The position numbers were made by a program, and so were the translations under genes. The notes under the pieces are model-generated. The model saw nothing but the letters and a program-made list of their open reading frames with translations, searched no databases and was not told where the DNA came from. This document shows positions 49,117-57,800 of a stretch of 64,000 nucleotides of DNA, one piece after another; within the stretch, counting starts at the first letter, position 1, and the number at the start of each line of letters is the position of its first letter. The stretch is from Thermoplasmata archaeon. Its GTDB lineage: Archaea > Thermoplasmatota > Thermoplasmata > Lutacidiplasmatales > UBA184. Location of the stretch: assembly GCA_035532555.1 (NCBI GenBank), contig DATKQS010000017.1, positions 1 through 64,000 of the forward strand. The letters are read 5' to 3'.

Positions 49117-50679
49117 CTAGGCGTTGCGTCCGGCGAAAAGGGCCTTCCTCAGGTGGGAACCGGCGGGAACGTACCCCCGGGCGCGGTAGTAGGGGCGGGT
49201 CCCGACGGCGCTGGTGACGTAGATACCGCGGAACCCGGCTTCCTCGGCTCTCGCTTCCGCGCGCTCGAGCAGCGCGTGGCCGAGCCCTCGGTGCTGGTAG
49301 TCGGATCGGCCTCCACCGGGCGTCCCGATCGCCACCTCCGTTCCCAAGACCTTCAACTCCCGTATCACCGGTTCGGTGAGCGTCCCCTCGAGTGACTCGG
49401 AAGGGATGCGGAGCCTCAGGAACCCGGCGACGGCATCGGAGCGTGCGTCCTCCCACGACAGGAACAGTTCCCTCCCTCCGACCGTGGGGTACTCCGTCTC
49501 GGTGAGGGCGAGGTCGTCGATCGGCGGGCTCGCCCGCCGGCCCACCTCGCGGCAGCGCAGGCAGCGGCAATGGGCCCCGCTCTCCGCCAGCCGAGCGAGC
49601 GCGCGTTCTCTCAAGTTGCTGACCCGGACGCCGCCTGCGATCAGCCGCGCCGGGATGTCGCGCTGGATGCGCTGGATCCGGACCCAGGGAGGCAGAGAGC
49701 CCTTGATGCGCGCCAGCACCTCGATCGCGGTGGGAGTGTCGTAGGGAACGAACCGACCGGCCTTCCAGTCGTCGTAGAGCGGGGTCCCGGGGATCACGAG
49801 GGTGGGGTAGATCTTCAGCATGTCCGGCCGCAACGCAGGATCGTCGAGCACGCGGAGGGCATCGCGGTAGTCCTCCTCGGGGGTCATCCCCGGAAGCCCG
49901 AGCATCAGATGGTAGCAGATCTTCAGGCCCTGGCCGCGAGCGGCGGTAGTGGCCCGGCGGACGTCCTCCGTTCCGTGGGCCCGCCCGACCGCTTGCAGAA
50001 CCTCCTCGTGCAGGCATTCGACGCCGATCTCGATGCGCGTGACCCCTGCGCCGAGGAGGAAGGGAAGGACGCGCGCGTCGCACCAATCCGGTCGAGTTTC
50101 GACCGTGAGCCCGACCATTCGCCGTGCCGCCGATTCATTCGCGAGCTGCGCCTCCGCGAGCGAAGTTGCCGGCGCGCCGTTGAGACCCTCGTACACCCCG
50201 CGGAGCACGCTCTCCTGGTACGACACCGGCCGCGACGGGAACGTCCCCCCCATCACGATCACTTCCACCTTGGAGGTCGGGTGCCCGGTCTCCTCGAGTG
50301 AGGCCAGGCGCTCGGCAGCGATCCGGCGGGAGTCCCAATGAAACTGGGCCCCCCGCAGAGCGGAGGGCTCCTCCCCCGTGTAACTCTGAGGGCTGTTGTT
50401 CTCGACCCCGCCGGGGCAGTACGTGCACCGGCCGTGCGGGCAGCGCGCCGGCGCGGTCATCACGGCGACCACCGCGACCCCCGAGAGGGTTCGGGAAGGC
50501 CTTCGCAGGATCGCTCCGTCAAAGCGCGCCCGCTCCTCGGGAGGTAGGCTGGCGAGCCAGTCGACGTTCGAAGGAAGGGTGCGGGCGCCACTGGCCCGCA
50601 CCTGCTTGAGCTTGATCCGGTGGATATCCTCCGGCCCCATGGGGCCGGGAGCCGCCGTCGCTCTCAGCGCTGGAGCCAC
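49117..50679 (-). CDS. elp3: tRNA uridine(34) acetyltransferase Elp3
   Basis: A 520-residue radical-SAM/GNAT enzyme that begins the cm5U34 wobble modification. The Fe-S motif is CPHGRCTYCPGG (CxxxxCxxC) near residue 80. The following TIM-barrel carries MGGTFPSRP and LKIYPTLVIPGTPL. The C-terminal acetyltransferase (about 400-520) has YQHRGLGHALLERAE and YRARGYVPAG. It starts 16 bp inside the IDI2 gene, so they are co-transcribed. Confidence 0.95.
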   Translation of the reverse strand: MAPALRATAAPGPMGPEDIHRIKLKQVRASGARTLPSNVDWLASLPPEERARFDGAILRRPSRTLSGVAVVAVMTAPARCPHGRCTYCPGGVENNSPQSYTGEEPSALRGAQFHWDSRRIAAERLASLEETGHPTSKVEVIVMGGTFPSRPVSYQESVLRGVYEGLNGAPATSLAEAQLANESAARRMVGLTVETRPDWCDARVLPFLLGAGVTRIEIGVECLHEEVLQAVGRAHGTEDVRRATTAARGQGLKICYHLMLGLPGMTPEEDYRDALRVLDDPALRPDMLKIYPTLVIPGTPLYDDWKAGRFVPYDTPTAIEVLARIKGSLPPWVRIQRIQRDIPARLIAGGVRVSNLRERALARLAESGAHCRCLRCREVGRRASPPIDDLALTETEYPTVGGRELFLSWEDARSDAVAGFLRLRIPSESLEGTLTEPVIRELKVLGTEVAIGTPGGGRSDYQHRGLGHALLERAEARAEEAGFRGIYVTSAVGTRPYYRARGYVPAGSHLRKALFAGRNA

Positions 50680-51779
50680 GCCCGGGTCTCTCCCGTCACC
50701 ACGTACGGGGCCCTCTGCAGGTCCGCGATCGTGCGCGAACCTGTCAGGAACATCGCGACCCGGACCTCGTGGATGATCTGTTCGAGCTCGCGCCGCGTCT
50801 CCTCGTAGCTCGAGGCGGCGACCCGCAGCACGCCGCCGGCGATCCCCGCGGCGGTCGCCCCCAACGCAACGGCACGCGCGACGTCGAGTCCTGAGCGGAC
50901 TCCGCCGCTCGCGACCACGGGCAGACCGACCGGGAGGACCTCTCGAACGGCCGCGGGCGATGGGATCCCCCAGTCCCAGAAGGTCCGTCCCAGCCGAGCC
51001 TCGCGCTCGGCGCCCTGGTCGACGGCCCTCCAGTGCTCGACGGCGGCGAACGAGGTCCCACCGGTCCCGCTCACATCCAGTGCCCGCACCCCATGGTCGC
51101 GCAGCCGCTCGGCGACCGAGCGCGAGAGTCCGGCCCCTGTCTCCTTCACGAGCACCGGGAAGGTGGCCGCGAGCTCTCCGATGCGAGCGAGGGCGCCTCG
51201 GGCCCGCCGATCGCCTTCGGGCTGGACCATCTCCTGGAGGAAGTTCAGATGGATCGCGAGGGCATCGGCCCCGATCAGCTCCATCGCCGCCCGGGCGTCG
51301 TCGGACGTGATGATCCTATCGCCGGGGGACTGCGCGATGATCTGCGGGGCGCCGATGTTCGCGAACTTGAGCGGAACGGGGTGCCGCGCGACGACCGAGT
51401 AGCTGTCGGGGTACTGGCCCTTGAGGATCGCGGCGCGCTCGCTCCCGACGCCCATCGCGACCCCGACGTCGGCGGCGGCATGCGCGAGATTCTCGTTGAT
51501 CTTGGCCGCGTCCGGGAACCCCCCAGTCATCCCCGTGATCATGAGCGGGGCCCGGAGCTTCTTGCCGAACAGGGTCGTCGACGCATCGACCTCCTCGAAG
51601 TCGATCTCGGGCAGGGCGTTGTGGACGAGCTGGATGTCGTTCCAGTAGCGGTACCGCCCCTCGACCTCCCGGCCGAGGACGACCTTGACGTGCTCGGCCT
51701 TGCGGTGGCTCAAGTCCAGCCCATCCGCGCCGGGGTCCTTAGCGTCCCGCGGCTCGCGCCCAGCTCCCGTAGTAGACAT
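50664..51779 (-). CDS. fni: Type-2 isopentenyl-diphosphate delta-isomerase
   Basis: A 371-residue FMN enzyme that interconverts IPP and DMAPP. FMN-binding and active-site segments are HRKAEHVKVVL, PLMITGMTGGFP, LKFANIGAPQI, HLNFLQEMVQPEGDR, and VSGTGGTSFAAVEHWR. The glycine loops VVASGGVRSG and GATAAGIAGGVLR bind the phosphate. ATG 51779 overlaps IPK by 41 bp. It follows IPK in an isoprenoid operon. Confidence 0.95.
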   Translation of the reverse strand: MSTTGAGREPRDAKDPGADGLDLSHRKAEHVKVVLGREVEGRYRYWNDIQLVHNALPEIDFEEVDASTTLFGKKLRAPLMITGMTGGFPDAAKINENLAHAAADVGVAMGVGSERAAILKGQYPDSYSVVARHPVPLKFANIGAPQIIAQSPGDRIITSDDARAAMELIGADALAIHLNFLQEMVQPEGDRRARGALARIGELAATFPVLVKETGAGLSRSVAERLRDHGVRALDVSGTGGTSFAAVEHWRAVDQGAEREARLGRTFWDWGIPSPAAVREVLPVGLPVVASGGVRSGLDVARAVALGATAAGIAGGVLRVAASSYEETRRELEQIIHEVRVAMFLTGSRTIADLQRAPYVVTGETRAWLQR

Positions 51780-52566
51780 TCGTGTGGATCGCTCCCGAAA
51801 GCGCCCCATCCCGGAGTCCGCTAATAATCCCTGCGTCGGATCCCGCCTCGGCGATTTGGAGCGCAACGTTCGATTTGGCCCGGATCCCCCCGGTGACATC
51901 CGGAGCTCCCGAGGGAGGAGCGAGGGTCGCGATCGACTCGGCGGTGATGGCCGGGAGGACCGCCCGTCGTCCCCCGTCGATCGGGCCGAGGATCCCTTCG
52001 ACGTCGCTGACGAAGACCACCCGCTCCGGGTGGATCGCGCGCGCGATCTCGAGGGCGATCGTGTCGGCCGACAGGATGGAGAACCCCCACGCCGAATCGG
52101 GTACGACGTCTCCGAACGAGACGGGCATGTGACCCCGGGCGAGGGTGGCCGCGAATGGGGCGAGGTCGACCCGCTCCACGCGACCCTCATGCTGCAGCAC
52201 GTGGTGGGCGATCGGGATCGACCACGGGGACGCGCCCGCCTCCACGAGCGCTCGGAGGACGGCGAGGTGGAGGCGGCGTACCTCGGCGCTCACGATGGCA
52301 GCTCCGCGCGCCCGTTCCCGGGGCGCGACGCCGGGGGCCGGCGGCCGGTTCAGCCCGAAGCGCGCGGCGGTCCGGTGGCCGAACCCTCCGGCTCCGTGCA
52401 AGACGATCAGGCGCCGGTCGGTGATCGACGCGAGTTCGCCGGCGAGCCGGGCCAGCACCTTCGCTCGCAGCTTCTCGATTTCGCGCTTGCGCGTGATGAC
52501 GCTCCCGCCCAGTTTCACGACGACGATCGGCAGCAGCGCTGCGGTCTCTGGGGGCCGGACGGCCAT
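51739..52566 (-). CDS. ipk: Isopentenyl phosphate kinase
   Basis: A 275-residue amino-acid-kinase-fold enzyme of the archaeal mevalonate pathway, phosphorylating isopentenyl phosphate to IPP. N-terminal VVKLGGSVIT, the catalytic-His motif VLHGAGGFGH, the ADTIALEIARA strand, FVSDVEGI and the VTGGIRAKSNVALQIA loop are present. It lies between a small membrane-protein gene and IDI2. Confidence 0.94.
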   Translation of the reverse strand: MAVRPPETAALLPIVVVKLGGSVITRKREIEKLRAKVLARLAGELASITDRRLIVLHGAGGFGHRTAARFGLNRPPAPGVAPRERARGAAIVSAEVRRLHLAVLRALVEAGASPWSIPIAHHVLQHEGRVERVDLAPFAATLARGHMPVSFGDVVPDSAWGFSILSADTIALEIARAIHPERVVFVSDVEGILGPIDGGRRAVLPAITAESIATLAPPSGAPDVTGGIRAKSNVALQIAEAGSDAGIISGLRDGALSGAIHTNVYYGSWARAAGR

Positions 52567-52578
52567 CGCTCGACCACC

Positions 52579-52812
52579 TTAGGCGCGGTCGAGCCCCGTC
52601 CGACGGTTGAACAGCAGGAACGCTCCCGCGAGCACGAAGGCCACTCCGGAGAATGCCGGCCAGTCAAAGTAGATGAGCCAGTAGATGAGCAGAAAGATGC
52701 CGATGCCGCACAGCACCGCCGCGAGTACCACCCACGGGACGGAGACGTGCGAGGTCTCCGCGGTGGAGAGCTCGCTCCCTTCCCCTAGATGCTCGTGCCC
52801 GGTGCCCGACAT
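52579..52812 (-). CDS. Small two-helix membrane protein
   Basis: A 77-residue protein with two hydrophobic helices (about 23-44 and 47-65). The N-terminal 20 residues are hydrophilic and acidic. ATG 52812 is preferred over an upstream extension since a minus-strand GATTTAGAG box is centred about 25 bp upstream. It precedes IPK by 12 bp. No family was recognised. As it opens an isoprenoid operon, a membrane role near lipid synthesis is possible. Confidence 0.6.
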   Translation of the reverse strand: MSGTGHEHLGEGSELSTAETSHVSVPWVVLAAVLCGIGIFLLIYWLIYFDWPAFSGVAFVLAGAFLLFNRRTGLDRA

Positions 52813-52984
52813 CGAGACCGGCACGATGTCCCCCTCTAAATCGGTTCGGTGCGAAGCGCGAGGGCCCGGCCGTGGAAGAACCGTCTCGACGCGGCCCTCG
52901 CCTTGCGCGGTCGAGGCGGGCGGGCCGAGGGAGGCGGGCCGCCCCGATGGGAGTGGGCCGCGGGATCGCCCAAACAACGAGAAG

Positions 52985-53127
52985 TTTCCCGGCGGAGGGA
53001 AAAGGTAGATATGGCTCGCTACCCTCCGACGCCCTGCCCGAGGTCCGGGTAGGCGTGAACGGTGCCATCACTCACACCCGACAGTCGGCCGGCGGAAACG
53101 CCGAGCCGACCCTCCAGTAGCCATATC
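52985..53127 (+). repeat. Inverted repeats around the cdc6 start
   Basis: TTTCCC (52985-52990) and GGGAAA (52997-53002) form a perfect inverted repeat separated by 6 bp. GATATGGCT (53008-53016) is repeated inverted as AGCCATATC at 53119-53127, bracketing the cdc6 start. Such symmetry upstream of cdc6 could be an initiator-binding site or autoregulation. No full origin-recognition-box consensus was found. Confidence 0.4.
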
Positions 53128-54492
53128 GCCAACGAGGCGGTCTCGCAGGTCCGAGACCCGCCTCGAGGCGGAACCGCTGCGTCGGCCCCCGCGGCCGAGA
53201 GGGAGGCCCCCCGACCAACCAGCGATGCGTCGGCCGTCTTCGATTCGCTGCTCGAGGTCAAGGGCGAGCTCTTCAAGGGCCGGCGAGAGGTCCTGCGGGA
53301 TTCCTACGTCCCGAGCCGGCTACCGCACCGCGAGCACCAGATCCACCAGGTCGCCGAGGTGCTCGCCCCGGCGTTGCGCGGCGATCTCCCGTCCAACCTG
53401 TTGATCTACGGCAAGATCGGTACGGGCAAGACGGCCGTCGTGGCCCAGGTCCGTCGGGATATCGAGCGGCGCGACGAGATCTCCGATCACATCAAGTTCA
53501 TCTACATCAACTGCGGGAACATCGACACTCCCTACAGCCTGCTGCAGATGGCCGGCAACACCTTCGCCGTCAAGGAGTCCGATCGGATCCCGACCGGCTG
53601 GTCCCTCGACCGGGTGCAGGCGGGGATGCGCCGCCTCATGGACACTAAGGCGCGCACGGTGATCCTCGTGCTGGACGAGATCGACCGGCTCGTCGTCCGG
53701 AGCGGGGACGGCGTCCTCTACACGTTGAGCCAGATCAACACGGAGCTCGCGAACGCGCGCCTCGTGATCGTGGGGATCTCCAACGATCTCAAGTTCACCA
53801 ACAACCTCGACGCCCGCGTCCGCAGCCGCCTCAACGAGGAGAAGATCCTCTTCCCACCGTACGACGCCCTCCAGCTCCAGGACATCCTGCGCGAACGCGC
53901 CAAGGAGGCGTTCCGCGACGGGGTCGTCGATCCGGGGGTCATCGAGCGGTGCGCGGCATACGCGGCCCTCGAGCACGGGGACGCTCGCCGGGCGCTCGCG
54001 CTCCTGCGCCTCGGCGCCGAGATGTCTGAGCGCGATCGCGCGAAGCGGATCACGCCGGACCATATCGTCAAGGCGAAGAACCGACTCGAGCAGGACGTCA
54101 TCATCGATTGCTGCCGGACGCTCCCGACGCACTGCAAGATCCTCCTCTATGCGATCCTACAGGCCTACGAGCGACGCAGGACGGGCGTGCTCACCGGGGA
54201 CGTCTACGAGGGGTACGCGAAGCTCGCTCAGAAGCTCGGCCTGCAGCCGTTGCACGCCCGAAGCGTATCGAACCATCTCTCGGACCTCGAGGCGCTCGGG
54301 CTAATCCGCGCCACGATCGTCTCGCGGGGCCGCGGTGGACGGACCCGGGAGATCATCGTCGATGTGCCGATCGCCGAGACCCTCCCCGCCCTCGAAGAGG
54401 ACCCGCTACTCGCCCCGCTCGGCCGACCCCGCAACCGCGGGCAGCTGCTGCTGACGAACTTCGACAACCCGGCGCGGACGACCCCTTACTGA
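53062..54492 (+). CDS. cdc6: Orc1/Cdc6 replication initiator
   Basis: A 476-residue AAA+ protein. Walker A is YGKIGTGKTAVVAQV near residue 120, Walker B LVLDEIDRL, sensor 1 IVGISNDLKF, sensor 2 HGDARRALALLR, and a C-terminal winged helix. It binds origin DNA and loads MCM. The N-terminal ~60 residues are low-complexity. GTG 53062 is the only start after an in-frame stop at 53056. The stop overlaps a small gene on the opposite strand by 7 bp. Confidence 0.93.
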   Translation: MPSLTPDSRPAETPSRPSSSHIANEAVSQVRDPPRGGTAASAPAAEREAPRPTSDASAVFDSLLEVKGELFKGRREVLRDSYVPSRLPHREHQIHQVAEVLAPALRGDLPSNLLIYGKIGTGKTAVVAQVRRDIERRDEISDHIKFIYINCGNIDTPYSLLQMAGNTFAVKESDRIPTGWSLDRVQAGMRRLMDTKARTVILVLDEIDRLVVRSGDGVLYTLSQINTELANARLVIVGISNDLKFTNNLDARVRSRLNEEKILFPPYDALQLQDILRERAKEAFRDGVVDPGVIERCAAYAALEHGDARRALALLRLGAEMSERDRAKRITPDHIVKAKNRLEQDVIIDCCRTLPTHCKILLYAILQAYERRRTGVLTGDVYEGYAKLAQKLGLQPLHARSVSNHLSDLEALGLIRATIVSRGRGGRTREIIVDVPIAETLPALEEDPLLAPLGRPRNRGQLLLTNFDNPARTTPY

Positions 54493-54698
54493 GTCGACTC
54501 AACCGCCGTCCGTTCGGCCTCGCTCGCGAGCTCGCCCGCGTTCGCGCGACGCCGCGCGCGCTCCCGCCGCATCTCGGAGAGGTCCCGGTCGAGATCTCGC
54601 ATCTCCCGGGCGTAGCGGCGCAGGCGCACATGCGAGATCGCCTCGAGCGTGGCGATCTCCCGGTCGAGCGTGTCGTCCGAGGCCCGGTAGCGGCTCAT
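54486..54698 (-). CDS. Small coiled-coil protein
   Basis: A 70-residue, charged, alpha-helical protein (LDREIATLEAISHVRLRRYA, MRDLDRDLSEMRRERARRR). It starts in an ATGA overlap with the stop of the aldehyde dehydrogenase gene and so is likely co-translated with it. Its end overlaps the cdc6 stop region convergently. No family was recognised. Confidence 0.55.
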   Translation of the reverse strand: MSRYRASDDTLDREIATLEAISHVRLRRYAREMRDLDRDLSEMRRERARRRANAGELASEAERTAVESTQ

Positions 54699-56191
54699 GG
54701 GGACGGGCCGACGTCGATCTGGGCCTTCTGGAGCTTGGAGGAGAAGTCGACGAAGACCGTCTTGATCTCGGTGAACTCCTCGATCGCGACGCTGCCGGCT
54801 TCGCGCCCGCCGTTGCCCGTGTTCTTCACTCCCCCGAACGGGAGCTGAACCTCGGCGCCGATCGTCGGGGCGTTGATGTAGGTGATCCCGGCCTCGAGCT
54901 CCTGCATTGCCCGGAAGGCGCGGTTCACGTCCCGCGTGTAGATCGACGAGGAGAGCCCGTAGCTGACATCGTTCGCCACGCGCACCGCCTCCTCGTAGTC
55001 GCGCACCCCTAGGACGGACAGGACCGGCCCGAAGATCTCCTCCTTGGAGATCCGGGTCCCATGGGCGGTCTCGAAGATCGTCGGCTCGATGAAGAACCCG
55101 CGATCGTACTCACCGCCCTGGAGCTTCCGGCCCCCGATCCGGAGCTTCGCCTCCTTCTTGCCGATCTCAATGAACTCGAGGATCTTGCGTTCCTGGTCCT
55201 CGGAGGCGACCGGACCCATCTCGATCTTCGCATCGAGCGGGTTGCCGACGGGGAAGTGCTTCAGTCGTTCGAGCAGCATGCCGAGGAACTCGTCGTAGAT
55301 CTTCTCGTGCAGGATGAGCCGGCTCGTGGCGGTGCAGCGCTGTCCGGAAGTGCCGAACGCGCCGAAGAGGACGCCGTCGAGCGCGAGGCGGAGGTCCGCG
55401 TCCTCCATCAGGATGACCGGGTTCTTTCCCCCGAGCTCAAGGTGGACCATCTTCAGGCCCTGCGCGCCCTTGACATAGACATCGCGACCGGCATCGACCC
55501 CGCCGGTGAAGGAGATCGCGCGAATCCGAGGCTCGGTCACGAGCGCGTTGCCGACGACCCCGCCGGATCCCGTGACGAGATTGAGGACTCCCGAGGGGAG
55601 CCCCGCCTCCTCGTAGGCCTTCACGACCTCCGCCGCGCAGCCGGCGGTGTTCGAGGCCGGCTTGAAGACGATCGTATTGCCCGAGATCAGGGCCGCCGCG
55701 ATCTTCCAGTTCGGGATCGCGGTCGGGAAGTTCCACGGCGTGATGCATGCGACGATTCCCTTCGGCTGGCGGATCGTCATGCAGAACTTCGAGCGCAGCT
55801 CGGACGGGACGGTCTCGCCGGCCAGCCGACGGCCCTCGCCCGCCATGTACTCCACGAAGTCGATCGACTCCTGCACGTCGCCCCGGCCCTCCGCGATGAC
55901 CTTCCCCATCTCCTGGGTCACGATCCGACCGAGCTCCTCCTTGCGTCGCTTGAGGATCTCGGCGACCCGGAGCAGAAGATCCCCGCGATGCGGAGCGGGA
56001 GTGTCGCGCCACTTCGGGAACGCCGCGTGCGCGGCGTCGATCGCCGCCGTGACATCCTGCGGGGTTCCCGAGATGAACGAACCGACTGGCTCTCGGGTGG
56101 CCGGGTTGATCGTCTGGAATCGGGTCCGTCCCGCGGGAGAGACCCACTTCCCGCCGATGAAGAGTCCGTATTCCGGAGCCCTCGCCGCCAT
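54695..56191 (-). CDS. NAD(P)-dependent aldehyde dehydrogenase
   Basis: A 498-residue [23 protein letters not shown] binds the cofactor, Glu in HLELGGKNP is the general base and the catalytic Cys is in [12 protein letters not shown]. The C-terminal motif [11 protein letters not shown] is intact. Overall similarity in the IPNWK segment recalls ALDHs acting on semialdehydes, but the substrate is not determinable. ATG 56191 is chosen; a start nine codons earlier is possible. TTAAAG near 56228-56233 is the likely promoter. Confidence 0.93.
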   Translation of the reverse strand: MAARAPEYGLFIGGKWVSPAGRTRFQTINPATREPVGSFISGTPQDVTAAIDAAHAAFPKWRDTPAPHRGDLLLRVAEILKRRKEELGRIVTQEMGKVIAEGRGDVQESIDFVEYMAGEGRRLAGETVPSELRSKFCMTIRQPKGIVACITPWNFPTAIPNWKIAAALISGNTIVFKPASNTAGCAAEVVKAYEEAGLPSGVLNLVTGSGGVVGNALVTEPRIRAISFTGGVDAGRDVYVKGAQGLKMVHLELGGKNPVILMEDADLRLALDGVLFGAFGTSGQRCTATSRLILHEKIYDEFLGMLLERLKHFPVGNPLDAKIEMGPVASEDQERKILEFIEIGKKEAKLRIGGRKLQGGEYDRGFFIEPTIFETAHGTRISKEEIFGPVLSVLGVRDYEEAVRVANDVSYGLSSSIYTRDVNRAFRAMQELEAGITYINAPTIGAEVQLPFGGVKNTGNGGREAGSVAIEEFTEIKTVFVDFSSKLQKAQIDVGPSP

Positions 56192-56257
56192 GTTTGCGTC
56201 CCTCGATCCAGCCGACACGGCCCGGGTCTTTAAGGGTACCCGGACGACCCCGGAACG

Positions 56258-57604
56258 TCAACGCGGAGAGGGCTCGGTTCGGGTCCGTTTGGGGTGCTTG
56301 CCCTGCGAGAGCGCCTTTTCCCCGATGAACGGCAACGGCCGCAGATGGCGTTCTCCTCCCATCTCCTCGCGGAGCGCCTCCGGGATCTCGATGCGGCCGT
56401 CGGGCCCTTGGTAGTTCTCGAGGATCGCGATCATCAGCCGGGGGAGCGCCACTCCGGAGCCGTTCAGGGTGTGCAGGTACTCCGGCTTCTGAGCCTGGGC
56501 CCGACGAAGGCGGATGTTCGTCCGGACGGATTGGTACGCTTCGAAGTTGGAGACCGAGCTGACCTCGAGCCAGCGGGAGACCCCCGGGGCCCAGAGCTCG
56601 AGATCGTAGCACTTGGCGGCCTTCTCGGGGAGGTCGCCCGCGCACAGGTCGAGTACGCGGTACGGAAGGTCGAGCCCCTGGAGGACCGCCTCCGCCTCGC
56701 CCCGGAGCGTCTCGAGCTGCGCGTAGGAATCCTCGGGCGCGCTGAAGTTGACGAGCTCGACCTTGTCGAACTGATGGACGCGAGCGATCCCTCGGGTCTC
56801 GACCCCGTGGCCCCCCGCTTCTCGGCGGAAGCACGGTGTATACGCCATGACCTTGTACGGTAGATCCTCCGGGAGCAGCACCTCGTCCCGGAACAGGTTC
56901 GTGACGGGGACTTCCGCGGTCGGGGCCAACCACAGGTCATCGAGCCGGACCTGATAGGAGTCCTCGGCGAACTTCGGAAGCTGCCCCGTCCCCTGCATCG
57001 AGGTCGAGTTGATCAGGATGGGCGGGACGACCTCGACGTATCCGTGGGAGAGATGGAGCCGACGCATGTAGCGGATGAGGGCGTGTTCGAGGCGCGCGAG
57101 ATCGCCCCAGAGGACGTAGAACCCTTCCCCGGCGACCTTGACACCCCGCTCCTCGTCCAGGAGGTTGAGCTCGTGGCCCACATCGAAGTGCGGGCGCGGG
57201 GCCGCGGGAGCCGCACGACGCATCGCATGCTCCGCGACGACGACGTTCTCCTTCGCGTCCCGGCCCGGTGGGACGGAGGAGTGGGGGATCTGAGGGAGTC
57301 CGAGCAGGCCGGCTCGAAGGCTCTCTTCCATCGACTCGCTCTTCGTTTCGAGTTCCCGGATCCGTTCCCGCAGCTGCCCGAACTCGGCGCGTCCGGCTTC
57401 CGCGACGCTCGCGGGGGCCGCGGGATCCGGTCGGCGGGCCGCCGCGTTCCGCTGCGCGCGGAGCCGGTTGATGTCCTCTCCGAGCGATCGCCGCTCGCGG
57501 TCGAGCTCAAGCAGGCGGTCGATCTCGCCGGGGTCTCGGCCCCGGGCCACCAAACCGGCGCGCAGTAGGTCCGGGTGTTCGCGGACGTAGGCCATCGGGT
57601 ACAT
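56258..57604 (-). CDS. serS: Seryl-tRNA synthetase
   Basis: A 448-residue class II synthetase of the common (not methanogen-rare) type. An N-terminal coiled coil (about 30-105) is followed by motif 2 (FRREAGGHGVETRGIARVHQF), the ELVN segment and motif 3 (LNGSGVALPRLMIAILENYQ). The final residues are basic. ATG 57604 is preferred because a TTAAT box near 57637 gives a leaderless mRNA; ATG 57595 is an alternative. The 174-bp gap to the Hef-like gene serves both promoters. Confidence 0.95.
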   Translation of the reverse strand: MYPMAYVREHPDLLRAGLVARGRDPGEIDRLLELDRERRSLGEDINRLRAQRNAAARRPDPAAPASVAEAGRAEFGQLRERIRELETKSESMEESLRAGLLGLPQIPHSSVPPGRDAKENVVVAEHAMRRAAPAAPRPHFDVGHELNLLDEERGVKVAGEGFYVLWGDLARLEHALIRYMRRLHLSHGYVEVVPPILINSTSMQGTGQLPKFAEDSYQVRLDDLWLAPTAEVPVTNLFRDEVLLPEDLPYKVMAYTPCFRREAGGHGVETRGIARVHQFDKVELVNFSAPEDSYAQLETLRGEAEAVLQGLDLPYRVLDLCAGDLPEKAAKCYDLELWAPGVSRWLEVSSVSNFEAYQSVRTNIRLRRAQAQKPEYLHTLNGSGVALPRLMIAILENYQGPDGRIEIPEALREEMGGERHLRPLPFIGEKALSQGKHPKRTRTEPSPR

Positions 57605-57757
57605 CGGTTCCACCCCCGTGAGCCCCGGAGCGATTAACGGTTGTCGTCGGCTCCCGCCGGACGATGCGCTCGCACCGCTACGGCCCCGATCTCGGGTCTC
57701 GGCCGGAACGAAGGTGCCGGTCGCGAGAGGCACCACCGCTATCTGAATGGGACCGGT

Positions 57758-57800
57758 AACGATCGCTGGGTTCCACGCGTGAGCCGCCAACGATCGCTGG
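57758..57800 (+). repeat. Direct 12-bp repeat at the Hef-like gene start
   Basis: AACGATCGCTGG occurs at 57758-57769 and 57789-57800, a 31-bp period, with a CGATCG palindrome core. One copy precedes and one lies within the start of the helicase gene. It may be an operator or a chance duplication. Confidence 0.4.
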
